The notes under the pieces are model-generated. The model was not told where the DNA came from. It saw only the letters and a list, made by a program, of their open reading frames with translations, and ran no database searches. DNA of 64,000 bases from Lysobacter sp. Root76 (GTDB lineage: Bacteria; Pseudomonadota; Gammaproteobacteria; Xanthomonadales; Xanthomonadaceae). Numbering within the stretch: the stretch's first letter is position 1; every line of letters starts with the position of its first letter. Where the stretch lies: positions 790,505-854,504 of the forward strand of contig NZ_LMIK01000005.1 of assembly GCF_001428685.1 (NCBI RefSeq), read 5' to 3'. Shown here one piece after another: positions 6,822 to 15,079 of the stretch. The position numbers were made by a program, and so were the translations under genes.

Positions 6822-7481
6822 ATGAAGGTAATCACCGCCGAGTTGATCGCGCGGGCGGTCGGCTGTGGCCGCGGCTTGGCGGAAACCATCGCCGCGCCCC
6901 TGCGCGAGGCCGTAGCTGCGTACGAGATCGATGATTCGTCGCGTCGCCTCGGCTGCTTTCTGGCTCAGGTTGGGCACGAGTCCCTGGGCTTCAGTCGACT
7001 GTATGAGTCCTTGAGCTACCGGCCGGAGCGCTTGCGCGAGGTCTGCTCGGACGCGAAGCCCGGGACACGCTGGCGATCGCTGCTGCCGCGCGTAGCCGAG
7101 CTGGCCAACAACCCGCAGGGCCTGGGCAATGCCGCCTACGGCGGCCGGATGGGCAACGGCCCGGAGGAGACCGGGGACGGCTACCGGTTCCGCGGCCGCG
7201 GCTGGCTGCAGATCACCGGAAAGGCCAACTACGAATCGAACCGCGACATCGTGCGCACGCGCTTCCCCGACGCACCGGACTTCGTGCTGGTCCCGGACGC
7301 GCTGCTGGAGGTGCGCTGGGCCGCGATCACCGCGGCCGCATTCTGGAGCCACCACGGCCTGAACGAGCTGGCGGACGGTCAGCAGTTCGAGCGCATCACC
7401 AAGATCATCAATGGCGGCACGCACGGCATGAAGGACCGCCAGGACCGCTACAAGCGCGCGATGGCGGCGCTGACCGCATGA
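6822..7481 (+). CDS. Endolysin, glycoside hydrolase family 19 type
   Basis: 219 residues. Chitinase/lysozyme-like GH19 motifs: the catalytic-region FLAQVGHESLGFSRLYESLSY (Glu in HES), then LANNPQGLGNAAYGGRMGNG and GDGYRFRGRGWLQITGKANY, which are hallmarks of phage GH19 endolysins that cleave peptidoglycan glycan strands. There is no signal peptide, so export needs the holin. It is the first gene of the lysis cassette and overlaps the holin gene by ATGA. Full length for the family and apparently intact. Confidence 0.93.
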   Translation: MKVITAELIARAVGCGRGLAETIAAPLREAVAAYEIDDSSRRLGCFLAQVGHESLGFSRLYESLSYRPERLREVCSDAKPGTRWRSLLPRVAELANNPQGLGNAAYGGRMGNGPEETGDGYRFRGRGWLQITGKANYESNRDIVRTRFPDAPDFVLVPDALLEVRWAAITAAAFWSHHGLNELADGQQFERITKIINGGTHGMKDRQDRYKRAMAALTA

Positions 7482-7939
7482 GCGAGCCCATTTCCGGCGC
7501 CATGGCGGTCAAGTCCACGGTCGGCGCACTGGCAGCCCTGGCAGCCACGCAGACCGCGGTCACCGTGATCGACCACGTCGAGCGCAGCATCCTCGGCATT
7601 CCGCAGTCGGTGCTGCTGGCGGCGATCGTCGGCGCACTGATCGGGTGCTACCTGATGCCGAGCAAGGACGCGGCGTCGTTGTTCGAGGGCCGGGAGTACA
7701 CCTGGCGCTGGTACGGCCGGGTGGTGTTCAAGGCGCTGATGCTGGGCATCGGCGTGCTGTGCTTCGCCTTCCTCGACGGTTGGACCATCGCCGCGCTGAT
7801 GATGGACGAGCGGGGCAAGGTAGGCCCGGCCGCGATGCCCTACGCCGGCATCCTCGGCGCCTTCATCCGACCGCTGCTGCCCAGGTACCTGAAGGGCCTG
7901 GAGGGCGCCGCGGACCGCCTGTTCGGGAGGATCCAATGA
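7478..7939 (+). CDS. Putative phage holin (multi-spanning membrane protein)
   Basis: 153 residues with about three to four hydrophobic segments: residues 10-30 (STVGALAALAATQTAVTVI), 43-60 (VLLAAIVGALIGCYL), 85-108 (KALMLGIGVLCFAFLDGWTIAALM) and a weaker one near PYAGILGAFI. Its position directly after the endolysin with a 4-base overlap, and before a second small membrane protein and the spanins, supports a holin role. Family not named. Confidence 0.7.
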   Translation: MSEPISGAMAVKSTVGALAALAATQTAVTVIDHVERSILGIPQSVLLAAIVGALIGCYLMPSKDAASLFEGREYTWRWYGRVVFKALMLGIGVLCFAFLDGWTIAALMMDERGKVGPAAMPYAGILGAFIRPLLPRYLKGLEGAADRLFGRIQ

Positions 7940-8220
7940 GCACCCTCTACTGGTGCGGTGTCGCCTCGACCTTCGCCCTGTTCGCGGCCGTCTGCTGGCG
8001 CCTGATCCAAACGCCTCACCCGGAACGCTCGCTGGGCTGCAGCGCGCGCTGGGCGGTGTGGGGCCTGCTGCACATCGCCATCGCGGTCGCCGCGGTGGGC
8101 TACATGCTGGACCACGTCAGCCATCCCAGTCCGACGGAGTGGCACCTGTGCGTGATCCGTACCGCCGTCGCGGCGCTGATGCTGGTGCGCTGGCGCCGGC
8201 GAGCAGGAAACATCGCATGA
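7936..8220 (+). CDS. Second small membrane protein of the lysis cassette
   Basis: 94 residues with three probable membrane helices (YWCGVASTFALFAAVCW, AVWGLLHIAIAVAAVGYML, CVIRTAVAALMLVRW) and a basic C-terminus. Overlaps both neighbours by ATGA. Likely a second holin or antiholin; this is inferred from size, topology and position only. Confidence 0.65.
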   Translation: MSTLYWCGVASTFALFAAVCWRLIQTPHPERSLGCSARWAVWGLLHIAIAVAAVGYMLDHVSHPSPTEWHLCVIRTAVAALMLVRWRRRAGNIA

Positions 8221-8810
8221 GCTGGCTGATGAGCGTCTGGAACTGGGTCTCGGGCTATTGGCCCTGGATCGCCGGCAGCGGCGCGCTGGTCGGGTTGATC
8301 GCCTTCGCCGTGCTGAATCCCCTGGCCGCGGCCAAGCTGGCCAGCGCCGTCAGCGGCCTGGCACTGGATGCCCTGCGGAAGGGTGTGCAGTGGCTGCGCA
8401 AGCCCGGCAATACGCTCAGGGCGACCTGCGCCGTACTCGCGATCGTAGCGGCCGTGGCCAGCGTGACCAGCTACCAGGCCAACCGGCAGATCGTGGTGAT
8501 CACCAAGGAGCGGGACAGCGCCCTCTCGGACGTGTCCAAAGCCGTGGGCCGCATCACCGACTTGGAGGCAACGCTGGCTACCTACCGCAAGCAAGAGCAG
8601 CGGTACGCCGAACTGCAGCGCCAGCAGACCGAGGACCTGGCCGAGGCCCAGCAGGACAACGCCGCGGCCCTGGAGCAGATCAGGCGCCAGAGGGAGATAG
8701 CCGAACGCAGCAGCCGCGCCTGGTGGCAGACGTACGCCAAGCGCCCCGACAGCTGCAAGGCAGCCCAAGAAGCCATGGACGTGGCCTGTGCCACGGTAGG
8801 GGAGTTCTGA
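8217..8810 (+). CDS. Inner-membrane spanin (Rz-like)
   Basis: 197 residues. There are hydrophobic segments near the N-terminus (WPWIAGSGALVGLIAFAVL) and around residues 63-80 (ATCAVLAIVAAVASV). A long charged coiled-coil follows (KERDSALSDVSKAVGRITDLEATLATYRKQEQRYAELQRQQTEDLAEAQ...), then a C-terminal CKAAQEAMDVACATVGEF tail typical of xanthomonad Rz proteins. It would span the periplasm and disrupt the outer membrane with its Rz1 partner. Start at 8217 overlaps the previous stop; its own stop overlaps the Rz1 start (TGATG). Confidence 0.82.
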   Translation: MSWLMSVWNWVSGYWPWIAGSGALVGLIAFAVLNPLAAAKLASAVSGLALDALRKGVQWLRKPGNTLRATCAVLAIVAAVASVTSYQANRQIVVITKERDSALSDVSKAVGRITDLEATLATYRKQEQRYAELQRQQTEDLAEAQQDNAAALEQIRRQREIAERSSRAWWQTYAKRPDSCKAAQEAMDVACATVGEF

Positions 8811-9565
8811 TGCGCACCATCCTGATGGCAACCGCAGCGCTGCTGCTCGCTGGCTGCAGCACCCAGGCCACACGACCCAATGCGCCGCAGCCCGCGGCCG
8901 ACGTCATACCCGTTTGGAGACGGTCGAAGGGCTCGCCGGCATCCTGCTGCCGCGGGTGTCGGTGGACGGTAGCTGAGAACGAAGCGGGTGGCACCGATGG
9001 CTCGTACCTCAATGCGCCTTCGCTCGGGAACACGGCGCTGTATGTCGGCGGCCCCACGTCGATGCACACCACGGGCAGCAACAAGGCGGCCAGCTTCCCG
9101 GTATCAGGCATTCCGGCCACGATGGAGCAGATGACGCTGGGTGTGATCGTCAAGCCGGCCGCCCTTACCGGGCTGCGCCATCTGGTCAACCGCGACAACG
9201 ACGCCGGCGGCGGTCGCCGCTGGCAGTTCCGGCTGAATGGCAGCAGCGTGCAGTTCGTGAAGATTCCCGGATCGGCGCAGACCGTCAGCGCAACTCATGG
9301 CATGAGCGTCGGGCAGGCGCACTTGCTGATGGTGACCATCACGGCTGGTGGCACAGTAAAGCTGTTCGGCAATGGCGCACTTCTCGGCAGCGGCTCTGTC
9401 ACGCCACTAACGAACTATGGCGGCGGCGGCCTGGATATGCTGGTCGCCAACCGCGGCCTGCTGACCGAGGGAACTGACAACACCTATTCCGAGGCGTTCC
9501 TGATCTTTGGCGGCCTGGAGGATGCCCGAGTGGCGCAGTACGGCGCAGCGGTTGGCTTGCCGTGA
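8810..9565 (+). CDS. Chimeric ORF: Rz1 outer spanin lipoprotein fused to tail-fibre C-terminus
   Basis: 251 residues. Residues 1-31 are an Rz1-type lipoprotein (signal peptide, lipobox LLAGC, then Pro/Ala-rich), starting at the TGATG overlap where an outer spanin is expected. After about residue 32 the sequence changes to WRRSKGSPASCCRGC..., apparently out-of-frame joining sequence, and from about residue 58 to a long Gly/Ser/Thr-rich beta domain (NTALYVGGPTSMHTTGSN...GGGRRWQFRLNGSSVQF...LTNYGGGGLDMLVANRG). That domain resembles LamG/concanavalin-like ends of phage tail fibres. The join spans roughly 8905-8985 and replaces all packaging, head and tail genes. Whether the fusion is made or exported is unknown. 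Confidence 0.75.
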   Translation: MRTILMATAALLLAGCSTQATRPNAPQPAADVIPVWRRSKGSPASCCRGCRWTVAENEAGGTDGSYLNAPSLGNTALYVGGPTSMHTTGSNKAASFPVSGIPATMEQMTLGVIVKPAALTGLRHLVNRDNDAGGGRRWQFRLNGSSVQFVKIPGSAQTVSATHGMSVGQAHLLMVTITAGGTVKLFGNGALLGSGSVTPLTNYGGGGLDMLVANRGLLTEGTDNTYSEAFLIFGGLEDARVAQYGAAVGLP

Positions 9566-9628
9566 AGCCCCGGTCGAGGTGTTAGGCTCACGGCGCCGGC
9601 ACCGAGCCGGTTTGGGCAGGGGCGCCAC

Positions 9629-9871
9629 ATGGACTTCAGCTGGCTCAATGAACTTCCGAAAGATCGTTGGCAGCGCGACGACAGCGGCGGCAGGTACATA
9701 CCAATTGCGGTCTCCGCGTTCCGCCGCACGAGCGATGTCGCTGAGGACGAAGATAGGCTGTTCGAGGAGTTCGATGCCTGGGGTGCCCAACAGGAGCGCC
9801 GCTATGTTGCGCTCGCGGTTCCAGGGAATCCGGGCGAACCCTTCATGTGGGTGACCGCGATTCTGGACTGA
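9629..9871 (+). CDS. Small hypothetical protein (80 aa)
   Basis: 80 residues, acidic and soluble (DFSWLNELPKDRWQRDDSGGRYIPIAVSAFRRTSDVAEDEDRLFEEFDAWGAQ...), with an ordered-looking C-terminal strand pair (RYVALAVPGNPGEPFMWVTAIL). A GGCAGGGG sequence precedes the ATG. It lies just after the tail-fibre remnant, where phage accessory genes are common. Family not recognised. Confidence 0.5.
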   Translation: MDFSWLNELPKDRWQRDDSGGRYIPIAVSAFRRTSDVAEDEDRLFEEFDAWGAQQERRYVALAVPGNPGEPFMWVTAILD

Positions 9872-10115
9872 GGGACTCCGTGTCCTGACGTTTAATTCGG
9901 AGTTTTCCTACGCGTCGATGCGCACCGCGCCGACAGCACTGGCAAGTTCGCCGCGCGATCCTAAGCATGCCGAGTGCGGGCCCCAGGCCGCTCAACCGCG
10001 CGGCCCTTGAGCAAGGCCAATTCGGCAAATCCCCTGGACGAGGCGATGTCCTGCGGGTCGGCGTTCCGGCGATATGTAGGGGTGAAGAGGTTCCCTGCCA
10101 CATGGAGCGTGCGTC
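9872..10115. other. Gene-free stretch inside the element
   Basis: Nothing coding is convincing here. A weak inverted pair (ACTCCG near 9875 and CGGAGT followed by TTTTCC near 9900) could be a poor terminator for the preceding small gene. Confidence 0.4.
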
Positions 10116-10348
10116 GTGATCAATCCCTATTTCTGCAAGACCGAAGGCACCAGGCGACTCTCGCTTGCCCTATTCGGGCTGCCGTGCTGATGTGGTGGGC
10201 GTGCATCCTGGCCGGCATGCCGCGGCTAGGGAGCGCTGGGCAGTCGCTGATCGTGTTCATCTTGCCGATCGTGTTGGCCTACGTTGCGAGCCTTGGACTT
10301 AAAGTCCTGGCGAGCTGGGTGTGGAGCGGCTTCAAGTCCACCACCTAG
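10116..10348 (+). pseudogene. Small membrane protein gene split by a frameshift
   Basis: Two short frames overlap at TGATG (10188-10192). The first starts at GTG 10116 and encodes INPYFCKTEGTRRLSLALFGLP then C-stop. The second starts at ATG 10190 and encodes MWWACILAGMPRLG... with two hydrophobic segments (SLIVFILPIVLAYVASLGLKV) to the stop at 10348. Joined, they read as one plausible small two- or three-helix membrane protein, so I infer a frameshift; the alternative is a real 52-residue protein starting at 10190. Family unknown. Confidence 0.4.
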
Positions 10349-10404
10349 AGCATCTTCCGCTGAGCGGTCGCAGCCCCTGAGATGGCCAGCGCTATCCTGG
10401 CGCC

Positions 10405-10518
10405 ATGTCGACCTTCAATCTCCTGCAGCTGCCGCCAAAATTCGTCTGGTTCCAGACGGGGCCGCTCTGGGCGGAAGTGTTGTCGGTGGCCGTGCCCATC
10501 ACGCAGGGCCCTGGCTAA
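10405..10518 (+). CDS. Possible leaderless micro-ORF (37 aa)
   Basis: An ATG preceded at exactly 6 bases by TATCCT, the same geometry as the likely leaderless genes elsewhere in the window. It encodes 37 residues beginning MSTFNLLQLPPKFVWFQTGP, with a weakly hydrophobic C-terminal half. Lies 91 bases before the Rhs start. It may be a genuine small protein, a remnant of a longer phage gene, or chance. Confidence 0.25.
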   Translation: MSTFNLLQLPPKFVWFQTGPLWAEVLSVAVPITQGPG

Positions 10519-10609
10519 GCCCGACATAAATATGCAGCTGACGGGTCTTGTGCCGCCTGTGTCCCACCCGCGATCATGTCCGCCGATCGCAACGCTTCGG
10601 GAACAGGGG

Positions 10610-13600
10610 ATGACACGGATTACACGGGCCTTCGCGCTCGCGCTGCTGCTGTGCGCAACGGCCACTGCTTGGGCGCAGGAACATTCGTTGCCGTCCACCA
10701 CCATGTATCAGGGCGGTGTCGACGGTAAGCCTTTGCTCTTTACGAACGCGAACGTGGCCTGCCGACTGGTGGGCGACTCCATCACCCGAAACTCGCCTCA
10801 GCCGCCGATCACCTATGCGAATGGCCGATACGGCACCCATCCGACCGCCGGCATCGGGTGCTACTACGACGAGACCAATCGTTCGACGGGGCAGACGCAG
10901 TACAACGTGTTCCGCCAGAACTACGTGGCGCCCAAACAGGTGTGTCCGGCCGGATACAACTACCTGAAGAACCAGTTCACCTGCGTGCGCTACTCGTCGG
11001 TGGTGGCGCCCGCCAAGGCCTGCCAGCACTGCCCCACGGACGTCGGCAACCCCATCTCCGTCAACAGCGGCGTCAAGATCGAGCGCGCGCGCGATGAGCT
11101 GACGGCGCAGTTGAGCCTGGCGCGCAGCTACAACTCGTTCCCCACCTTCATCGGCTCACCGAATCCGTATGGCGGCTCTTGGTTCTCCGACCTGACGCGC
11201 GAGTTGGTCGTGAGCGAGGCGCGGCCCTCGCAGTTCCAGGCGGCGCTGGTGATGCGTGCGGACGGGCGCTCGCTGGCGTTCACCCATGACGGCAACGGCC
11301 AGTGGAAGCCCGAGGACGATCAGCGCCTGTACCGCCTCAACCCCTATCAGGTGGGCGGCCAAAGCTTCTGGGAGCTGCGCAAGCCCGGTAACGCGCAAGA
11401 GATCTACGACGCCCAGGGCCAGTTCCAGCGTGAGATCCGCGACGGCCGCGTGGTGGCGACGTACGCGCGCGATGCCAGTGGCAACGTAACCTCCGTCACC
11501 GACGCCAACGGCCGCGTGTCCACGCTGACCTACGACGCCGGCGGCCTGCTCAACCGCATCGACCTGCCGGACGGGCAGGCCATCGTCTACGCCTACGACG
11601 TCAACCGCCAACTGGCCAGCGTGACTCAAGGCGCTTTGGTCACGACCTACAGCTACATCAAGATCGTCAACAGCTGGTACCTGACCGAAGTGGCGCACAA
11701 CGGCGTGACGTACGCCACGTTCACGTACGACAGCAACAACGGCCGCGCCACCTCCACCGAGCACGCCGGCGGCGTTGATCGTTACGTGGTCAATTACGGC
11801 GCCGACGGCAGCAACGTCAACGTCACCACGCCGCAGGGCGGCAATACCCAGTTCCAGTTCCAGACCCGGTTCGGCATGCGGGTGCCCAGCCAGCAGGTGG
11901 AGTCGGGGGCGGGTGGGGTGACCATCGCTGCGGGCACCGTCTACGACACCAAGTCGAACGTGTCCAACCGCCGCCGCGGCGATCTGCTGACCTGCCTGTA
12001 CTACGACACCGACTGGCTGCGCGTAATCGCGCGTTACGACTACCCGGCGGCCACCACGGCCCAATGCCCGGCCACCGACGCCCTGGCTGCCGCCAGCACC
12101 CGCCTGCGCAGCGAGACCACGGCTTGGGACACCGCGCTGGACCTGCCCACGCAGCGCCAGACCTACACCGCGGGTGGCGCGTTGCTGGCGAAACAGGACT
12201 ACAGCTACAACGCCCGCGGCCAAGCGCTGACCGCAACGGCCACCGACCCGGCGACGCCGTCCAACACCCGCACCAGCACCACCGCCTACTGCGAACAAAC
12301 CGACATCACCGCTGGCACCTGTCCGTTGTTGGGCTTGGTCACCTCGGTCAATGGCCCGCGCACCGACGTGGCCGACACGACTCAGCTCACGTACTACGCC
12401 AGCGACGACGCTACCTGCGCCAGCGCCCCGACCACCTGCCCGCACCGCAAGGGCGACCTGTGGAAGGTCACCAACGCGCTGGGGCAGGTCACTGAGACGC
12501 TGGCCTACGACGGCGTGGGCCGCCCGCTGTCGGTGAAGGACGCCAATGGCGTGATCACCGATATGGAGTACCACCCCCGTGGCTGGCTGACGGCGCAGAA
12601 GCTGCGCGGCCCCAACGCCGGCAGCGAAACCGACGACGCGATCAACCGCTACGAGTACACGCCTACCGGCCTGATCAACAAGATCGCCCAGCCCGACGGC
12701 AGCTACACCACCTTCGGCTACGACGCCGCGCATCGCCTGACCACGATCACCGACAACGCCGGTAACCAGATCGTCTACACCCTGGACAACGCGGGCCAGC
12801 GCACCAAGGAAGACACCAAGGACAGCGGCGGCGTGCTGCTGCGCACCCTGTCGCGCGTCTACAACCAGCTCGGCCAGCTCAGTACCGGCAAGGACGCCTA
12901 CAACCACGCCACCGGTTACGTCTACGACGCAGCCGGCCAACTGGACACCACCACGGATGCCCAGGGCACGGTCACGGACAACGCCTACGACCCGATCGGC
13001 CGCCTGGCGCAGACCCTGCAGGACACCGCCGGGATCAACGCCCAGACGCAGTTTCAATACGACGCACTGGACCGTTTGACCCAGGTCTCCGACCCCAAGG
13101 GTCTGAACACCCAGTACCAGTACAACGGCCTGGGCGACCTGACCCAGCTGACCAGCCCGGATACCGGCGTCACCGGCTACACCTACGACAGCGCCGGCAA
13201 CCGCAAGACCCAGACCGATGCTCGCAACGAGACGGCGACCTACAGCTACGACGCCCTCAACCGCGTCGTCGGCATCGCCTACAGCGATACGGCGCTTAAC
13301 GTCGGCTACACCTACGACACCACACAGGCCGTCTGCCAAAGCGGTGAGACGTTCAGCACCGGTCGCATGACCCGTATGGACGACGGCAGCGGAAACACCC
13401 GTTACTGCTACGACCGCCGCGGCAACGTGGTCCGTAAGGTCCAGACCACCAACGGCCAAACCTTCACCCTGGTCTACAGCTACACCCTCGCCAACCAGCT
13501 GGCGTCGGTCACCTATCCCAGCGGCATGCAGGTGGGCTACACCTACAACACCCTGGGCCAGCCCAGCGGCGTGACGGTCACCCAGCCGGGCCAAAGCCCG

Positions 13601-15079
13601 CAGGTGCTGCTGGCCGGCGTCACCTATTACCCGTTCGGCCCGGCCGCCGAGCTGGAGTACGGCGACGGCCGCCGCCTCAAGCGCACCCACAACCAGAACT
13701 ACCAGCCCGGCGTCATCGAGGACGTGGGCCCGGACGGCCTGTCGCTGGGCTACGAGTTCGACGCGGTCGGCAACCTGATCAAGCTGCGCAAGGGCGACCA
13801 GTCCGAACCGCCGCTGCGAGCCTACGCCTACGACAGGCTGGGCCGCCTGACCGAAACCCGCGACGGCACCAGCAACGCGCTGCTGCAGGGCTACACCTAC
13901 GACGCCACCGGCAACCGCACCAGCAAGACCGACGCGGGTGCGACGCAGACCTACACCTATCCAACCACCAGCCACCGCCTGTCGCAGGTCGGCGCCACCG
14001 CCCGCAGCTACGACGCCACCGGCAACACCGTTGCCATCGGCGGCACGGCCCAGGAGTTCGTCTACAGCGCCGCCAACCGCATGGGGCAGGTGAAGCAGAG
14101 CGGCAGTGCGGTGATGAACTACGCCTACAACGGCCAGGGCGAGCAGACGCGGCGCTACCCGACCACGACATCAACGGCGCAGACCTACGCCAGCTATGAC
14201 GAGGCGGGGCGTACCGTGGGTGTGTACGACCACACGGGCAATCGCATCCAGGAAGTTATCTGGCTGGGCGATCTGCCAGTCGGCGTGATCGATACGAACA
14301 AGCTGCATTACGTCCAGGCCGATCACCTGGGCACGCCGCGCAACGTGATCGATCCGGTTGCGGAGAAGTCGGTGTGGAACTGGCAACTAGGTAACGAGGC
14401 GTTCGGTGACAGTGCGCCCAACCAAGACCCGGACAACAACGGCACCGCGTTCGTGTTCGATCTGCGGTTCCCGGGGCAGCGCTACGATGCTGTCAGCGGA
14501 TTCAACTACAACTATTTCAGGGATTACGAGGCGCGTGCAGGGCGCTATTCGCAAAGCGATCCGATTGGCATGAGAGGAGGAGCCTCAACATACTCTTATG
14601 TCGGTGGGGCGCCGCTCGGAAGTTCTGATCCGTTTGGCTTGCAAGCAACGCTCGCCAGTAGGCTTGGTGCGCCGCCACCTGGACAGAATCCGTATGGCTT
14701 CAATGACATGGGTGGGCCTCGCGTAACCGGAGGTGACGTTGGTCAGGCCTATCCGCCCTTTTTTTGGCTTTGTCTCATCGATGATAGTTGTAAGCAATAC
14801 ACGGAAGGGCTCGCGAAGGAGCGGGCGCCTCACACTCACTATGAGGAGACTGACGCTCTCTATTTCACGCCGGATCCATTCGGAGGCGGCGATATGTGCG
14901 TTAGACTTGCAAATGCGATTAGAGTACTGAGAGCACAGATTGCTTGGCGAAAGACGGATCTGAATCCCTGGTCAAGCAGTTACGTCGGTCATAAAGAGCG
15001 AATTGCTCTGCTTTCGGCGGCACTGGTCAAGCTTGAAGCTGCCTATAGGGACATTTGCGGTGGAGTTTGCCCAGCATGA
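10610..15079 (+). CDS. Sec-exported Rhs/YD-repeat polymorphic toxin
   Basis: 1489 residues from the ATG at 10610. This start gives a clean Sec signal peptide (MTRITRAFALALLLCATATAWAQ) and has AACAGGGG just upstream; the upstream extension in the same frame is not protein-like. Next come an N-terminal Cys-containing region, a DUF6531-type entry motif (GNPISVNSGVKIERARDEL), then dozens of YD repeats (patterns such as YDAAGRL, YTYDSAGNR) to about residue 1240. The conserved Rhs core follows (HLGTPRNVIDP, FPGQRYDAVSGFNYNYFRDY) with the self-cleavage-type pair DPIG at 1317 and DPFG at 1340. Residues 1344-1489 are a variable, lower-GC C-terminal domain. No PAAR, VgrG or T6SS gene is nearby, so export by Sec is likely, unlike most Rhs effectors. 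Confidence 0.9.
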   Translation: MTRITRAFALALLLCATATAWAQEHSLPSTTMYQGGVDGKPLLFTNANVACRLVGDSITRNSPQPPITYANGRYGTHPTAGIGCYYDETNRSTGQTQYNVFRQNYVAPKQVCPAGYNYLKNQFTCVRYSSVVAPAKACQHCPTDVGNPISVNSGVKIERARDELTAQLSLARSYNSFPTFIGSPNPYGGSWFSDLTRELVVSEARPSQFQAALVMRADGRSLAFTHDGNGQWKPEDDQRLYRLNPYQVGGQSFWELRKPGNAQEIYDAQGQFQREIRDGRVVATYARDASGNVTSVTDANGRVSTLTYDAGGLLNRIDLPDGQAIVYAYDVNRQLASVTQGALVTTYSYIKIVNSWYLTEVAHNGVTYATFTYDSNNGRATSTEHAGGVDRYVVNYGADGSNVNVTTPQGGNTQFQFQTRFGMRVPSQQVESGAGGVTIAAGTVYDTKSNVSNRRRGDLLTCLYYDTDWLRVIARYDYPAATTAQCPATDALAAASTRLRSETTAWDTALDLPTQRQTYTAGGALLAKQDYSYNARGQALTATATDPATPSNTRTSTTAYCEQTDITAGTCPLLGLVTSVNGPRTDVADTTQLTYYASDDATCASAPTTCPHRKGDLWKVTNALGQVTETLAYDGVGRPLSVKDANGVITDMEYHPRGWLTAQKLRGPNAGSETDDAINRYEYTPTGLINKIAQPDGSYTTFGYDAAHRLTTITDNAGNQIVYTLDNAGQRTKEDTKDSGGVLLRTLSRVYNQLGQLSTGKDAYNHATGYVYDAAGQLDTTTDAQGTVTDNAYDPIGRLAQTLQDTAGINAQTQFQYDALDRLTQVSDPKGLNTQYQYNGLGDLTQLTSPDTGVTGYTYDSAGNRKTQTDARNETATYSYDALNRVVGIAYSDTALNVGYTYDTTQAVCQSGETFSTGRMTRMDDGSGNTRYCYDRRGNVVRKVQTTNGQTFTLVYSYTLANQLASVTYPSGMQVGYTYNTLGQPSGVTVTQPGQSPQVLLAGVTYYPFGPAAELEYGDGRRLKRTHNQNYQPGVIEDVGPDGLSLGYEFDAVGNLIKLRKGDQSEPPLRAYAYDRLGRLTETRDGTSNALLQGYTYDATGNRTSKTDAGATQTYTYPTTSHRLSQVGATARSYDATGNTVAIGGTAQEFVYSAANRMGQVKQSGSAVMNYAYNGQGEQTRRYPTTTSTAQTYASYDEAGRTVGVYDHTGNRIQEVIWLGDLPVGVIDTNKLHYVQADHLGTPRNVIDPVAEKSVWNWQLGNEAFGDSAPNQDPDNNGTAFVFDLRFPGQRYDAVSGFNYNYFRDYEARAGRYSQSDPIGMRGGASTYSYVGGAPLGSSDPFGLQATLASRLGAPPPGQNPYGFNDMGGPRVTGGDVGQAYPPFFWLCLIDDSCKQYTEGLAKERAPHTHYEETDALYFTPDPFGGGDMCVRLANAIRVLRAQIAWRKTDLNPWSSSYVGHKERIALLSAALVKLEAAYRDICGGVCPA
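14640..15076 (+). other. Rhs variable C-terminal toxin module
   Basis: The coding sequence after DPFGL drops visibly in GC and codon bias relative to the Rhs core, as expected for a swappable toxin tip. It encodes about 145 residues: a Gly/Pro-rich spacer, WLCLIDDSCKQYTEG, and a C-terminal helical unit with paired Cys and His (MCVRLANAIRVLRAQIAWRK...GHKERIALLSAALVKLEAAYRDIC). I cannot assign it to a named toxin family. Confidence 0.7.

Noticed and set aside
11156-13975. A 939-codon open frame on the minus strand opposite the Rhs gene
   Set aside because: It is the antisense shadow of the high-GC Rhs coding sequence: the plus frame has strong YD-repeat and Rhs-core homology, while the minus translation is Val/Gly/Arg-rich with no recognisable domain.
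11480-14300. Repetitive DNA in the Rhs gene considered as an independent repeat family
   Set aside because: The repetition follows from the YD-repeat protein sequence and is fully explained by coding.
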